Of a DNA stretch of 64,000 nucleotides, positions 43,295 through 53,899 are shown in pieces; within the stretch, counting starts at the first letter, position 1; each line of letters starts with the position of its first letter. The notes beneath the pieces were generated by a model that saw only the letters and a program-made list of their open reading frames with translations, made no database searches and had not been told where the DNA came from. The stretch spans positions 1-64,000 of the forward strand of contig JADFIR010000012.1 of the NCBI GenBank assembly GCA_022566535.1, written 5' to 3'. Source of the stretch: Planctomycetota bacterium (GTDB taxonomy: Bacteria > Planctomycetota > Phycisphaerae > Phycisphaerales > SM1A02). Both the position numbers and the translations under genes were made by a program.

Positions 43295-44527
43295 TCAGGG
43301 ACCAGGCGTGGGACCGCTCCACCACCTGGTGATGAGTATTCCCATTATTGGCACCACAAAGAAGAGAATGACCAGAAAGAGTATTGCATATCCCCTCGAC
43401 CTCGTCGCCAATCCACCGTACCACTGGGCGAGTGTCATCGGCACCACCTTCAAGGGGTACCAGATCGCAATGCCAGAGATGTTGAACAGGACGTGCGAGA
43501 TGGCCACGGTGGCGGCGACGGCCTTCTCATTGACGGCCGTCGCCGGATCGTCAACTATGGCCAGAGCTGCGATGATCCCGGTCACGGTTGTGCCGAGGTT
43601 CGCACCAAGCACAAAAGGGAAGACCTGACGCAGCTTCAACGCGCCCGCCGCGGCCAGAGGAACGATCAGACTCGTCGTTACAGAGCTGGATTGAACAAGC
43701 ACCGTCGTCACCGCCCCCACGCTGCCCGCCACCAGATCGTTGCGAAAGAACACCGTACGGAACAACCCCTCGATGCGGCGGAGGAGGGCGCCCTTGAGGT
43801 TCTTCACCAGGAACACCAGCGACACGAGCAGGAGAACGAGGCCAAGGATCGCCACCGCTGACGCCACCCATGTGGGGCTCGAAAACACTTGTTGTGCGGT
43901 CGACTCGACCGTGGAGACGACCGGTTTGGTGATCACGATGATTGGACTCGTTTGCTTGCCCTGAGTTTGAAAGCCGACGATGCCGGCCACGAATCCGGCG
44001 GACTTGATCAGCGGGCCGAACATCCACTCAATTGGGAACAACACGGCGACCGCCAGCAGATTGAAGATATCGTGAACAAGCGCGGCGGTGAAGCCTCGCT
44101 GGAATTGGTGCCGAATCCGCCAGCTCCCTAACGATACCAGGATGCCCGTGACCGAAGTCCCGATGTTGGCCCCCATCACTGCGAAAACGGCCGCGTCAAC
44201 CTGCAATACGCCTGCCGCTGTTAGCGTGATGATGAGGCTCGTGGTAAACGACGAACTCTGAAAGATCGCCGTGACCAAAAGCGATACCAGCAGCGGCACG
44301 AACGGATTCTCGGCTGCATTGAAGAGTTCCTCGATCCTCTGACCCGTTCCCGGCATCTTTGCCAACGTCTTGAGGCCGCTGCCCATGACGTTGATGGCGG
44401 CGAGGAAAAAGTACAAACAGATCCCGGCATAAATGCCGCTGAGCCAAGCCGGTGTTTCGCGCGTAGATGAGGGCTGACTTAATGGGGTCGGAGATGATGG
44501 GGGCTGCGAAGCGGCGCCCTCGGGCAT
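43295..44527 (-). CDS. Na+/phosphate cotransporter, NptA/PNaS family
   Basis: 410 residues. Two inverted half-repeats each carry the QSSS motif (TAIFQSSSFTTSLIITLTAA and TVLVQSSSVTTSLIVPLAAA) and the GANIGTS/GANLGTT motif that follows. A Pro/Ser-rich N-terminus precedes the first helix. Transports phosphate with sodium. It is the first of a minus-strand run with phoU, mgtE and hpt. Confidence 0.92.
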   Translation of the reverse strand: MPEGAASQPPSSPTPLSQPSSTRETPAWLSGIYAGICLYFFLAAINVMGSGLKTLAKMPGTGQRIEELFNAAENPFVPLLVSLLVTAIFQSSSFTTSLIITLTAAGVLQVDAAVFAVMGANIGTSVTGILVSLGSWRIRHQFQRGFTAALVHDIFNLLAVAVLFPIEWMFGPLIKSAGFVAGIVGFQTQGKQTSPIIVITKPVVSTVESTAQQVFSSPTWVASAVAILGLVLLLVSLVFLVKNLKGALLRRIEGLFRTVFFRNDLVAGSVGAVTTVLVQSSSVTTSLIVPLAAAGALKLRQVFPFVLGANLGTTVTGIIAALAIVDDPATAVNEKAVAATVAISHVLFNISGIAIWYPLKVVPMTLAQWYGGLATRSRGYAILFLVILFFVVPIMGILITRWWSGPTPGP

Positions 44528-44662
44528 CTCGGTCGGCCCTCAGTGAGATGGCGATTCGGCAACGCGAACCGCACAGGGTCGGCATAATACGGTCGGCCCG
44601 TCTTCTGTCTACACCGCTTCAGAGATCCACGAAGAAAATAGTTCATCGCTATCCTCGTCCAG

Positions 44663-45536
44663 ATGGAGCCGCCCCGGGCACAGGCCGGCAACGTCTTTGA
44701 AGTGATCGATTTGGCTGATCCACGCCTCGCCGACTACCGCGATATCCGTGACCGGGGGCTGCGTGGCCGGGACGGCATTCCCGGGCTGTTTGTTGGCGAA
44801 CAGCCGCTGATCGTCCAGCGCATGCTCTCCATGCCGGGCGTGACCAAGTCCGTGCTGGTGGTGACGAGGTGGGCGGATCGCATCGCCCCCCTTGCCCCGC
44901 CCGATGTGCCGGTCTATATCACCCCGCTGGACCTGATGCGGCACGTGGCTGGGTTTACCGTCCATCGAGGCGTGCTGGCCATCGGGTGTCGCTCGGCGAT
45001 CGAGCGGTCGGACCTCGCCTCGGCCCTGTGCCCCGACGGCCCGCTCACCGTTCTGCTGTGCGAAAACATCACCAATATCGACAACATCGGGTTTCTCTTT
45101 CGCAACGCCGCAGCGTTCGGGGTCGATGCCGTCGTACTAAGCCCCCGCTGCCATGATCCACTGTATCGCAAATCCTTGCGCGTTTCGATCGGTCACGCGC
45201 TCACCGTGCCGTTCGTGCGGTGTCTCGACTGGCCGGGCGATCTCGGCCGGCTGAAGGCCCGGCATCCGACGAGTCGAGCGTGCGCGAATAATCAGCGAGC
45301 CGCCGCGTCCTCGCGAGCGGCTATTGCCGGGTTGGAGCGTTCATCCATTTCACGACTGATCGTTGCTGCCGATCGAGCGAGACCGCTGGCGGGGACGCCG
45401 CGGCTCGCTAAGATTCCCCCTGGATCACTGTGATCACATCGTCAAGGTTCCGATGGCTCCGGGAGTCGATTCGCTCAATGTCGCCGTCGCCGCCGCCGTG
45501 TGCCTGCACCGCTTTAGCACCGCCGTGCGTGTGTAA
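44663..45536 (+). pseudogene. TrmH/SpoU-family RNA 2'-O-methyltransferase, interrupted
   Basis: The first ~195 residues are a normal SpoU protein (FVGEQPLIVQRML..., LLCENITNIDNIGFLFRNAA, and the N-terminal part of the knot). From about 45260 the frame runs through an inverted-repeat element and ends at TGA 45431-45433. The true C-terminus is found in another frame after the element: CDHIVKVPMAPGVDSLNVAV, then AAAVCLHRF, ending at TAA 45534-45536. The middle motif (GxEGxGLS), part of the SAM pocket, is missing. The enzyme is therefore probably inactive. Confidence 0.8.
45287..45415. repeat. Inverted-repeat element inserted in the methyltransferase gene
   Basis: Two ~36-bp arms (45287-45322 and 45380-45415) are inverted copies of one sequence of the form AGCGAGCCGCGGCGTCC-CGC-AGCGG, about 80% alike by eye. 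A 57-nt centre separates them. The layout is that of a REP doublet or a small MITE. No open transposase lies inside. Confidence 0.7.
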
Positions 45537-45590
45537 ACAGTGAAGGATCGCCTCGGTGCTTGGGCCGCCAGGTCGGCAATACCAAAATGT

Positions 45591-48500
45591 TTAGGGTTTC
45601 AGGTGCTCTTGGGATTCGCGGCGAACGGTCTCCCGCTCGATCCAGTGAAGAAGTGCGTCCCGGTTCACGATCACTCCACCTTTTATCACCATCCATATCT
45701 TTTTTGTATTTTGAATGTCTTGCAGCGGATCGGCGTCGAGGATCACGAGGTCCGCCCACTTGCCGTCCTCAATGGTCCCGATCTCCGCGTCGGCTCCGAG
45801 CACGCGGGCCGCGATGCCGGTCGCCGCATGAATGGCTTCCGACGGCGACATGCCCGACCGAACGAGTTCTTCCAGCTCCCAGTGCAGGGCCCACGCCAGA
45901 TGGGGCGTGTCTGTGCCTGCGGCAATCGTTACGCCGCCTTCATGCAGCTTCTTGGTAGCTAGGCGCGCCCAATTGAGCCGTGGTTCCCAGAACCGGCGTC
46001 GTGCCGGGGGATTACGTAGTGCAAACTGGCGCAAGGACGGGCTGAGAAAGGGAGCGGTGACCGGTTGGTCGACGATGGACGGCTCATCGATCAGACGCAC
46101 GATGGAGGAGAAGACCGCAATTGTGGGCACGACCCAGAGATCGGCAGCCTTGAAGAGCTGCACGACATCATTGTAGATGATGCCATCCGTACGGTCGCCT
46201 GACTGCCCTAAATGTTCTTTGCCATCGAGTCCAGCGGCGATCAGCGGAAGCGGAAGCGCCAAGTGTCCACTCACCGGCAGGCCAAACGTGTGGGCCGCTT
46301 CGATGAACTCGGCGCCAGAATGGACGATAGGGAAATACAATTTGGCATATTCTGCACCGAAAGCATGGGCCAGCCTCAGCGCTCGTAGACGGCCCGCGCC
46401 GTCTGCCGGTGTTTGAATCGTATCGCCCGACAAACCGGGGCCCGACTTGTCAGTTGCGAGGAACTGAAAACCTCCAAACACAATTCTGGGCCCCGCACGC
46501 AAACCGGCTTCAACCTCGTCGCGCAGCGCAGCCGTCCGGGCGATCGGCGAGCTGGCGTCGCGGACCGTCGTCACACCGTAGTAGATCAGGCCGGGAAGCT
46601 CGACGTCATCCCACATATGCGTATGCAAATCAATGAGTCCGGGCATCACCACCCGGCCTTCTGCCTCAATGACGCGGGTCCCCTCTTTTGCTTTGATCTC
46701 ACCATCGGGCGCAACGCGAGCAATGCGTCCCCCCTCCACAAGGATGTCGCGCAGTTCTGTTGGAGCATCTTCCTTGCCGGTAATGAGCCGAACGTTGCGA
46801 ATAAGCATCGGCTCCGGTGGCGCGGGCAGGCGATAACTGAGAGGCCAGCCGAGGTGTTGGAGTTGGCCATCGGATCGGCGGAGCCGGAGCCCGTCATCTG
46901 AAACGTAGAGGATGCTACCATCCCGGGCGACACTGGGATAGAGTGCCGCGTCGTCGAAGAGGGGGGCCGGCTCTTCCAACATTCCAGCTTCAGCGCTGAA
47001 GCGCACTCGCCAGAGCTTGTTGTTCTCGATGTACACGATTGCCCCGCTCGCACCCCAGTGCAAAAAGGTCGGCATCGCCGGGAACCGCTCAAGTTGTCGC
47101 TCCTTGCCTTCGAGCGTGATGAGAGTGGCCGTAATTCGCGAACCCTCCCCCGGCGGCCAATCTGGCCAACTGAAAAGAAGGATGCTTTTGGAGTCTGGAC
47201 TCCACGGTGGCACCTCCTGACTGTGCGACATCCCCCACGATATGGGAGCTTGAGCGACGTCAAGGGTCGCCTCCCTGTGTTTGATTGGCCCGCCGTGGGC
47301 AGGAATGACACGCACACGAAGAGACTCCTCCTCGTGCAAAAAAGCGATGTGCTGACCATCGGGTGACCAGGAGGGCCTTGTCTCCGAACCGGGAAGCGAA
47401 GTGAGTCGCCGAGTCTTGCCGTTCTCCACATTCGTGGCGAAGAGGTCCTCGGTTCCCCCCAGCCCTGCGCTGAAGACGACCTCCTGGCCATCGGGTGACC
47501 ACACCAGGCCATCCGCGGTGCTCGGCAGCGCGGCTAGGGCGCGGGGCTTATCATCCGCTCGCCAGACCCAGAGCTTTCCCAATGCAATCATGGCGATACG
47601 CTTTCCGTCGGGCGATAACGCCAGTCCCCTATGACCCCGGGCAGGACGCTCGACGCCCGGAGGCGCAAAGCGGACCGGCTTCAACTGCGGCCGCTTCCGT
47701 TGAAAACTCAACTTGGCCGTGAAGGGGATCGCCTGTGGGCTCCCGCCGGTTGCCGCCATGCGCCACAACCGGCCATCGGCGGAATAGTAAAGCGCGGACC
47801 CGTCGGGTGACCAGCGCACACGAAGCGGCGTCGTATCAGAGTGCTCGGTAAGCTTCTGCGCGGTCCCGCCCAGATCCTGTACCCACAGTTGCATTCGTCC
47901 TTGTGCATCCTTGGAGAAAAAGGCAATCCGCTTCGCGTCCGGCGAGTAGACCGGCGCCCGTCCCTCTACGGTTTCCGCTGTCAGAGGAGTCGCGGTCTCA
48001 CGGTTGATCCCAACTTCCCAGATGCGCCCTCCACTGGCCCTAAACCGGCCGGCATTGACGAAGCAAAGACGTGTGCCGTCGGGCGACCAAGCCGGGTCGC
48101 GCACGGACGGAGAGGGAAGACCTTCGATGTGGAGCGGCCGAAGTGCGCCGGTATCCACGTCGAGTATGTAAATCTCATTTTGAGGAAACCCTCGAAAGAA
48201 GGCAATCTGCCGACCCGTCGGAGACCATGCTGGAAATGTGTCACCCTCACGCCAGCCCCCCTGCTCCGTGAGCTGCCGTATCTCCTCACCTCCAATCGAA
48301 ATGAGCCATAGGCCCCCGCCTTCCGGACGGGACGAGCGGAAAGCAATCCATTTCCCATCGGTGGAAAAGGAGGGATCCCGATCCACGGCTTGGTCACGCA
48401 CGGCATGGGTTAACGGAGTCGCCTCGCCTCCGGTGGCTGGCAGGAGCCACAGTTGGCCGAGTAGATCAAAGACAATCATGCGTCCGTCAGGGGAAAGATC

Positions 48501-48659
48501 AAAGGCAAGCTTCGTTCCCTCGCGCACTTCAATCGAGATCGCCTGGGTCCAACCATCGCCAGACTGGGAACTGGCAGAACCGGTGCCTGCGCTTGTTCCG
48601 CCGCCGTCGTTCAGCGGTCCAGTAACCGCCAGGCTGACGACTACCATGACAAGCGTCAT
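45591..48659 (-). CDS. TolB-propeller amidohydrolase
   Basis: About 1022 residues: a signal-like start (MTLVMVVVSLAVTGPLNDGG), then two sets of TolB/WD40-type blades with the repeated DLSPDG, WSPDGTRLC, YSPDAKRIA, WSPDGQEVV pattern up to residue ~640, then an amidohydrolase with metal ligands in LIDLHTHMWDD, SGHLALPL, EHLGQ and AAGTDTPH. Relatives are exported and called Tol-Pal system/amidohydrolase proteins; imidazolonepropionase-like is the closest COG. Substrate unknown. The ATG is tentative because the nearest GGGAG is 24 nt away. Confidence 0.85.
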   Translation of the reverse strand: MTLVMVVVSLAVTGPLNDGGGTSAGTGSASSQSGDGWTQAISIEVREGTKLAFDLSPDGRMIVFDLLGQLWLLPATGGEATPLTHAVRDQAVDRDPSFSTDGKWIAFRSSRPEGGGLWLISIGGEEIRQLTEQGGWREGDTFPAWSPTGRQIAFFRGFPQNEIYILDVDTGALRPLHIEGLPSPSVRDPAWSPDGTRLCFVNAGRFRASGGRIWEVGINRETATPLTAETVEGRAPVYSPDAKRIAFFSKDAQGRMQLWVQDLGGTAQKLTEHSDTTPLRVRWSPDGSALYYSADGRLWRMAATGGSPQAIPFTAKLSFQRKRPQLKPVRFAPPGVERPARGHRGLALSPDGKRIAMIALGKLWVWRADDKPRALAALPSTADGLVWSPDGQEVVFSAGLGGTEDLFATNVENGKTRRLTSLPGSETRPSWSPDGQHIAFLHEEESLRVRVIPAHGGPIKHREATLDVAQAPISWGMSHSQEVPPWSPDSKSILLFSWPDWPPGEGSRITATLITLEGKERQLERFPAMPTFLHWGASGAIVYIENNKLWRVRFSAEAGMLEEPAPLFDDAALYPSVARDGSILYVSDDGLRLRRSDGQLQHLGWPLSYRLPAPPEPMLIRNVRLITGKEDAPTELRDILVEGGRIARVAPDGEIKAKEGTRVIEAEGRVVMPGLIDLHTHMWDDVELPGLIYYGVTTVRDASSPIARTAALRDEVEAGLRAGPRIVFGGFQFLATDKSGPGLSGDTIQTPADGAGRLRALRLAHAFGAEYAKLYFPIVHSGAEFIEAAHTFGLPVSGHLALPLPLIAAGLDGKEHLGQSGDRTDGIIYNDVVQLFKAADLWVVPTIAVFSSIVRLIDEPSIVDQPVTAPFLSPSLRQFALRNPPARRRFWEPRLNWARLATKKLHEGGVTIAAGTDTPHLAWALHWELEELVRSGMSPSEAIHAATGIAARVLGADAEIGTIEDGKWADLVILDADPLQDIQNTKKIWMVIKGGVIVNRDALLHWIERETVRRESQEHLKP

Positions 48660-48919
48660 CCGATGTGCGGTACGGATTGTTAGTTCTCCCTGTGCTGCAC
48701 TGCCTCCCTTGGCGCCCCTCACTTGGCGGCGTTGAGCTGAGGCAGGAATTTCTTCATCACCCAGACTTCGTTTTGGACGCTGGACCCGGTACTCAAGGCG
48801 ACGCACCAGGCTGGGGCCCCTCCACCGCCCGCGAGACATCCCCATCGTACCGTCAGTCGGGCCAAGGACGACCGCATCGTGCCCGCGGCATTGACAGCGG
48901 GCCAATAGACCGGTTCCCT

Positions 48920-50119
<1,200 letters not shown>

Positions 50120-50302
50120 CCCGAATCGTGCGGATCTGCAACCCTTCTCGTCAAACGTTGCGCTGCGGCGCCGATGGTGTGCCGCGGTGGAGTTTCGGCA
50201 CATTCCCCGAACGCCATCCAACGGGCGAGGCGCCGCAATACCCAACCTGCATCCCGCGTTCGCGCCGGGAACCGTTATGACAGGGCTGCGAATCGTCTGA
50301 GG

Positions 50303-50322
50303 CGTTCCCGTTCGCGGGAGCG
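50303..50322 (+). terminator. UUCG tetraloop hairpin after galK
   Basis: An 8-bp stem CGTTCCCG/CGGGAGCG closed by TTCG, with CTTTT about 9 nt later. It is 180 nt after galK and 50 nt before the next start, so it may be a terminator or a 5'-UTR hairpin. Confidence 0.4.
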
Positions 50323-50374
50323 CGCAGCTTTTCGGCCTGAGTTATCGGATCGTCCTGCGCGGAAGGAGAAGGAA

Positions 50375-51922
50375 GTGCAAAGAAAGAAGATTGTTGCGAT
50401 CACCTCGGCATTGCTCGGGCTCACGCTGACGGCGCAGGGCGGGGTCCAGGTCACCGGCAATGCGTGCAACCCGGACATCCCATCGTCCGCCTATCAGATC
50501 GTTGAGCTTCCGAGCGGTCATTTCAACGTATCTCTGACCCAGCTGTACGCGCCATTTGGGAAGACGTTCTTTGAGATTCATCCGACAAGCCCGGGCGTCA
50601 TCATTGACAACGTGGTCATCGATGTAGACGGCCCACCGGCGGGCTCGCCTGTGATTGTTCGCGTGTTACCGGATTGCAATAATCCATTGGTGAGGATCAA
50701 GAGTGTCGGCAGCATCCTTCAAACCGGCACGGGCGAGACGCTGCTCAACAAGGTTGAGGTCGAGGAGGACATCGGATTTGTCCAGGTGGAAGCGATCGGC
50801 GATCTCTTGGCTCATCGCGACATTGTCGGCCCGATCATCGCCACCACCGCGGACAACTCGGCCCGCGGTATCAACATCGCCTGGGCCCAACGTCATATTC
50901 TCGGTGACCTCGTCGCGGCCAACGGCATTATCCGCTGGGTCACGGCGCACACCGGTGACATCGGCACGATGAGAAATCCGGTATCCATCATGGCCAAGCA
51001 CGGCGTCATCCAGGCGGATTCGGTCGTGGGCAACATCTTTGCGTACATCAACACACGCATCAACGGCGGCGCTGGCCCCTTCAAATTCCTCCGGGCACGA
51101 ACCTTCAGGGGAGCCCTCGACACCGCGGAAATTGTGCCGGGCAATACGTTCAACGGCCAGCTTCTCGTTGGCGTGGAGCTCGCCGCGGATATCACGATTG
51201 GCCGGGCCTTTGTACCGCCGAACTTCATTGGCCTTGTGCCGGCCGGCCTCACCGGGCAGATCATCATCAATGCCGACAACCTCCCGAACCCGGTGTGGAC
51301 CGCTTCGGTCTACTTCGGCGATCCGGCAGATCCGGATATTGAATTGACGGGCCCCGGCTACACCGAGTCTCCCGAATTGCTCGGCGGTGGATCGATCGGC
51401 CTGGCGCCGTTCGCGCTTCACGATGAGTCCTGCGTTCCGCCCAACGGCGAGACGGTATCTGTCGGCACGAACGACCCGCCGCTCCAGGTGAAGCTGCGCC
51501 ACTATGGGCCGGTTACCTGGAAAGGCACCGCGCCCCTAACCGTTGAGCGACAGACTAAGGGCGGTATCTGTGAATGGCAGCTTGTGACCAACAACTTTGT
51601 ATTCATACCTGCCAAAGGCGATGACAATTCGATCATTGCGATCGCTGCAAGAGGCGCGCCGGGATTCGAGGTCGGCTACGAGTACCGCATTCAGGCCACT
51701 GGCCAACTTGTCTGCGACAACGTGCTCGGCGCACCGCCGGTCAACTGGGCCGGCCCGTATGTCCTCTCGGTCGAATCGGCGGGCCCTGCTGTCAGCGACG
51801 CCGACATCTCCGGCCCGGGCGGCATACCCGACGGTTGTGTTGACGCGTTCGACCTCGCGGCGGTGCTGGCTGCGTGGTGCTCGGTCGCGGGCGGCAACCC
51901 CTGCGGCACATGCGGCCCGTAG
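50375..51922 (+). CDS. Secreted protein with short dockerin-like tail
   Basis: 515 residues from GTG with AGGAG 6 nt upstream. Signal peptide: VQRKKIVAITSALLGLTLTA. The body has repeated beta-helix-like strands and ends with DADISGPGGIPDGCVDAFDL followed by AAVLAAW, the single EF-hand-like unit common in Planctomycetota exported proteins. Five Cys near the end suggest disulphides. Function unknown. Confidence 0.8.
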   Translation: MQRKKIVAITSALLGLTLTAQGGVQVTGNACNPDIPSSAYQIVELPSGHFNVSLTQLYAPFGKTFFEIHPTSPGVIIDNVVIDVDGPPAGSPVIVRVLPDCNNPLVRIKSVGSILQTGTGETLLNKVEVEEDIGFVQVEAIGDLLAHRDIVGPIIATTADNSARGINIAWAQRHILGDLVAANGIIRWVTAHTGDIGTMRNPVSIMAKHGVIQADSVVGNIFAYINTRINGGAGPFKFLRARTFRGALDTAEIVPGNTFNGQLLVGVELAADITIGRAFVPPNFIGLVPAGLTGQIIINADNLPNPVWTASVYFGDPADPDIELTGPGYTESPELLGGGSIGLAPFALHDESCVPPNGETVSVGTNDPPLQVKLRHYGPVTWKGTAPLTVERQTKGGICEWQLVTNNFVFIPAKGDDNSIIAIAARGAPGFEVGYEYRIQATGQLVCDNVLGAPPVNWAGPYVLSVESAGPAVSDADISGPGGIPDGCVDAFDLAAVLAAWCSVAGGNPCGTCGP

Positions 51923-52093
51923 GTGCGCGAAGCAGCCACATCTCTGCGCGCCCGGGGTGTACCAACTTCAACTGTAGGTCAACAATGAGCCCCCCGTACG
52001 CATGTAGGGTACCCAGCCGAACGCTGCGCGCCCAACAAGGGCGCTGAATCAGTTGCCCGGCTTGTGCGCGCCGGGGACTGTCGCCTGGGGCAG

Positions 52094-52171
52094 TCACGCG
52101 GTGAGGTAGTCCGGCTTCCACTTGATGCTGCAGCCGATGCTGGGTTGTTGCTCCGGCGGCACCGGGCAGCC
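52094..52171 (-). pseudogene. Relic of a thioredoxin/peroxiredoxin-family C-terminus
   Basis: The minus-strand frame reads PVPPEQQPSIGCSIKWKPDY (then LTA and a stop), which matches the ending 'PSIGCNIKWKPG' of AhpC/TSA-like planctomycetal proteins. No thioredoxin fold precedes it: an in-frame stop stands 20 nt upstream. The rest of the 350-nt gap 51923-52272 has no gene that I can support. Confidence 0.6.
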
Positions 52172-52234
52172 TCAGCTGGGCACGGGCGCTTCCTTGCGTA
52201 ACATGCTGCACATAAGTCGTTTACATCGATACAT

Positions 52235-52263
52235 TTGAATCCTGATCTTGACCCTGGTACACT
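52235..52263 (+). promoter_or_regulatory. Promoter of folC, near leaderless
   Basis: TTGAAT (52235-52240), a 17-nt spacer and TACACT (52258-52263) end 9 nt before the folC ATG. Confidence 0.55.
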
Positions 52264-52272
52264 ACAGTTTCC

Positions 52273-53682
52273 ATGAGCAAATCGATCTCCTCCCCACGAC
52301 GCCGCGGCTCGGGCGGGCGAGGCGCTACGGAAATCGCCACCTTCGCCAACGCTGTGCGATACCTGTATGACCGCGTGGACATCGAGCGGATGCGCGTCGT
52401 GCGCTATGACGACAAGATGTTCAAGCTGGACCGCATGCGCAGGCTGCTCAAGGCCCTGGGTAGTCCGCACGAGCAGATCCGCACCGTGCACGTAGCCGGC
52501 ACGTTGGGCAAAGGCTCCACCGTGGCCATGATCGCATCAATACTGCAAGGCTGCGGCTACGGTGTCGGGCAATACACCAGTCCGCACCTCGTTGACATCC
52601 GCGAACGGATCACCATCAACAATCAGCGCATCAGCAAGAGCGACTTCATCCAGCTGACACGTCAGGTCTCAGCCGCTGCAGCCAAACAGCCCGGCGAACC
52701 GACGTTCTTCGAGCTCTTTACTGCGGTAGCCTTCAAGCATTTCGCGGACCAGGCCGTGGACATCGCAGTGATCGAAACCGGGCTTGGAGGCCGGCTCGAC
52801 TCGACCAATGTGATCACGCCGGAGGTCACCGCCATCACGCGGATTGACTACGACCACACACACATCCTCGGCCGAACATTGACCGACATCGCCCGGGAAA
52901 AGGCCGGCATCTTCAAACGGGGCGTCCCCGCGCTGACCGTCGAGCAGACCGCCGAGGTCGAAAAGGTCCTGCGTGACACGGCCGAGAAGCTCGCCGTGAC
53001 GCTTCGCATCGTGAACAAGGACATCGAGTTCAGTTGCCGCTTCGCCACCTCAGACGCGCTGGGGCCGCACACTCGGGTGTGCGTTCTCACCGAGACCAGC
53101 CAATTCATGCACCTGCCGGTGCCGCTGGCGGGCGATCACCAAGCCATCAACTGCGGGCTGGCCCTGGCGGTCATCGATTCGCTGAAGGGCTCGGGATTCG
53201 AGTTTCCCGAAATCCCGTTGCACGACGGGCTGGCCCGGAGCGCCTCGCCGGGCCGGATGGAGCTCCTGTGGAATCAGCCGCGGATCTTAGCCGACGGCGC
53301 TCACAATCCTGCCGCCCTCGGCGCGCTGATGCGATGCGTCGGGACCTTTGTCCCTTACGACTCCCTGATCTGCATCTTCGGCTGCTGCCAAGACAAAGAC
53401 ATTCCCGCCATGCTCGACCGGCTCGCCCTCGGCGCGGACAAGATCATCTTCACCCGTGCCAAAGGCACGCCACGCGCAGCCGAGCCTCGCGATCTGCACC
53501 GGCAGTTCTCGGAGCGCAGCGGCAAGATGAGCCAGGCCGCGGCCAGCTTGCCCAAAGCTCTCGATCTGGCCACCCAGGCCGTCGGGCGGGACGACCTCAT
53601 CTGCGTGACCGGCAGCTTCTATCTGGTTGGAGAGGCCAAGAAGCACCTCACCAATCTCGCCCGGAAACACCAGCAGCCCTGA
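52273..53682 (+). CDS. folC: Folylpolyglutamate synthase / dihydrofolate synthase
   Basis: Adds glutamate to folates. 469 residues. The Mur-ligase fold is clear: HVAGTLGKGSTVAMI (P-loop, with Leu in place of the usual Asn of GTNGKGS), TSPHLVDIRERI, ETGLGGRLDSTN and ITRIDYDHTHILG, then LADGAHNPAALGAL. The N-terminal 30 residues are a basic extension. The substituted P-loop Asn is odd but not evidently fatal. Confidence 0.92.
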   Translation: MSKSISSPRRRGSGGRGATEIATFANAVRYLYDRVDIERMRVVRYDDKMFKLDRMRRLLKALGSPHEQIRTVHVAGTLGKGSTVAMIASILQGCGYGVGQYTSPHLVDIRERITINNQRISKSDFIQLTRQVSAAAAKQPGEPTFFELFTAVAFKHFADQAVDIAVIETGLGGRLDSTNVITPEVTAITRIDYDHTHILGRTLTDIAREKAGIFKRGVPALTVEQTAEVEKVLRDTAEKLAVTLRIVNKDIEFSCRFATSDALGPHTRVCVLTETSQFMHLPVPLAGDHQAINCGLALAVIDSLKGSGFEFPEIPLHDGLARSASPGRMELLWNQPRILADGAHNPAALGALMRCVGTFVPYDSLICIFGCCQDKDIPAMLDRLALGADKIIFTRAKGTPRAAEPRDLHRQFSERSGKMSQAAASLPKALDLATQAVGRDDLICVTGSFYLVGEAKKHLTNLARKHQQP

Positions 53683-53716
53683 CCGAGGTTCGCAGGCCAA
53701 CCTCCGCAGAGATTAT

Positions 53717-53744
53717 TTGATCGCACCCAATCCGCCGATACACT
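53717..53744 (+). promoter_or_regulatory. Promoter of leuS
   Basis: TTGATC (53717-53722), a 16-nt spacer and TACACT (53739-53744) stand 156 nt before the leuS ATG, leaving a long leader. The -35 and spacer match the tRNA-Gln promoter. Confidence 0.6.
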
Positions 53745-53752
53745 TTGCGGTG

Positions 53753-53803
53753 ATGGATGCCCATGTCTCCCGAGGCCGGCTTATTGCTGTGGTGCTTGCC
53801 TAG
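53753..53803 (+). CDS. Possible leuS leader peptide (16 aa)
   Basis: The short ORF MDAHVSRGRLIAVVLA starts 8 nt after the -10 box, so it would be translated without a leader. It has two Leu codons (both CTT) and ends 34 nt before the attenuator hairpin. The Leu content is low for a classical leader, so the claim is tentative. Confidence 0.3.
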   Translation: MDAHVSRGRLIAVVLA

Positions 53804-53836
53804 ACCGCGCGCGATCCTTTGCGAGCAGGCGTCGCC

Positions 53837-53870
53837 AAGGCCTCGCGATCGCGGGGCTTTATTGTTTCTT
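53837..53870 (+). terminator. Intrinsic terminator in the leuS leader
   Basis: An 11-bp stem (AAGGCCTCGCG with CGCGGGGCTTT) is followed by TTGTTTCTT. It lies between the leuS promoter and start. An upstream CGCGCGATC (about 53806-53816) could pair with GATCGCGGG of the stem and prevent its formation. Confidence 0.65.
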
Positions 53871-53899
53871 GGTCTCCCGAATCATTTGATGAATGACGA

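Noticed and set aside
53806..53870. T-box riboswitch upstream of leuS
   Set aside because: Only ACCGCG resembles the T-box core; the AGGGTGG part and stem I features are absent.
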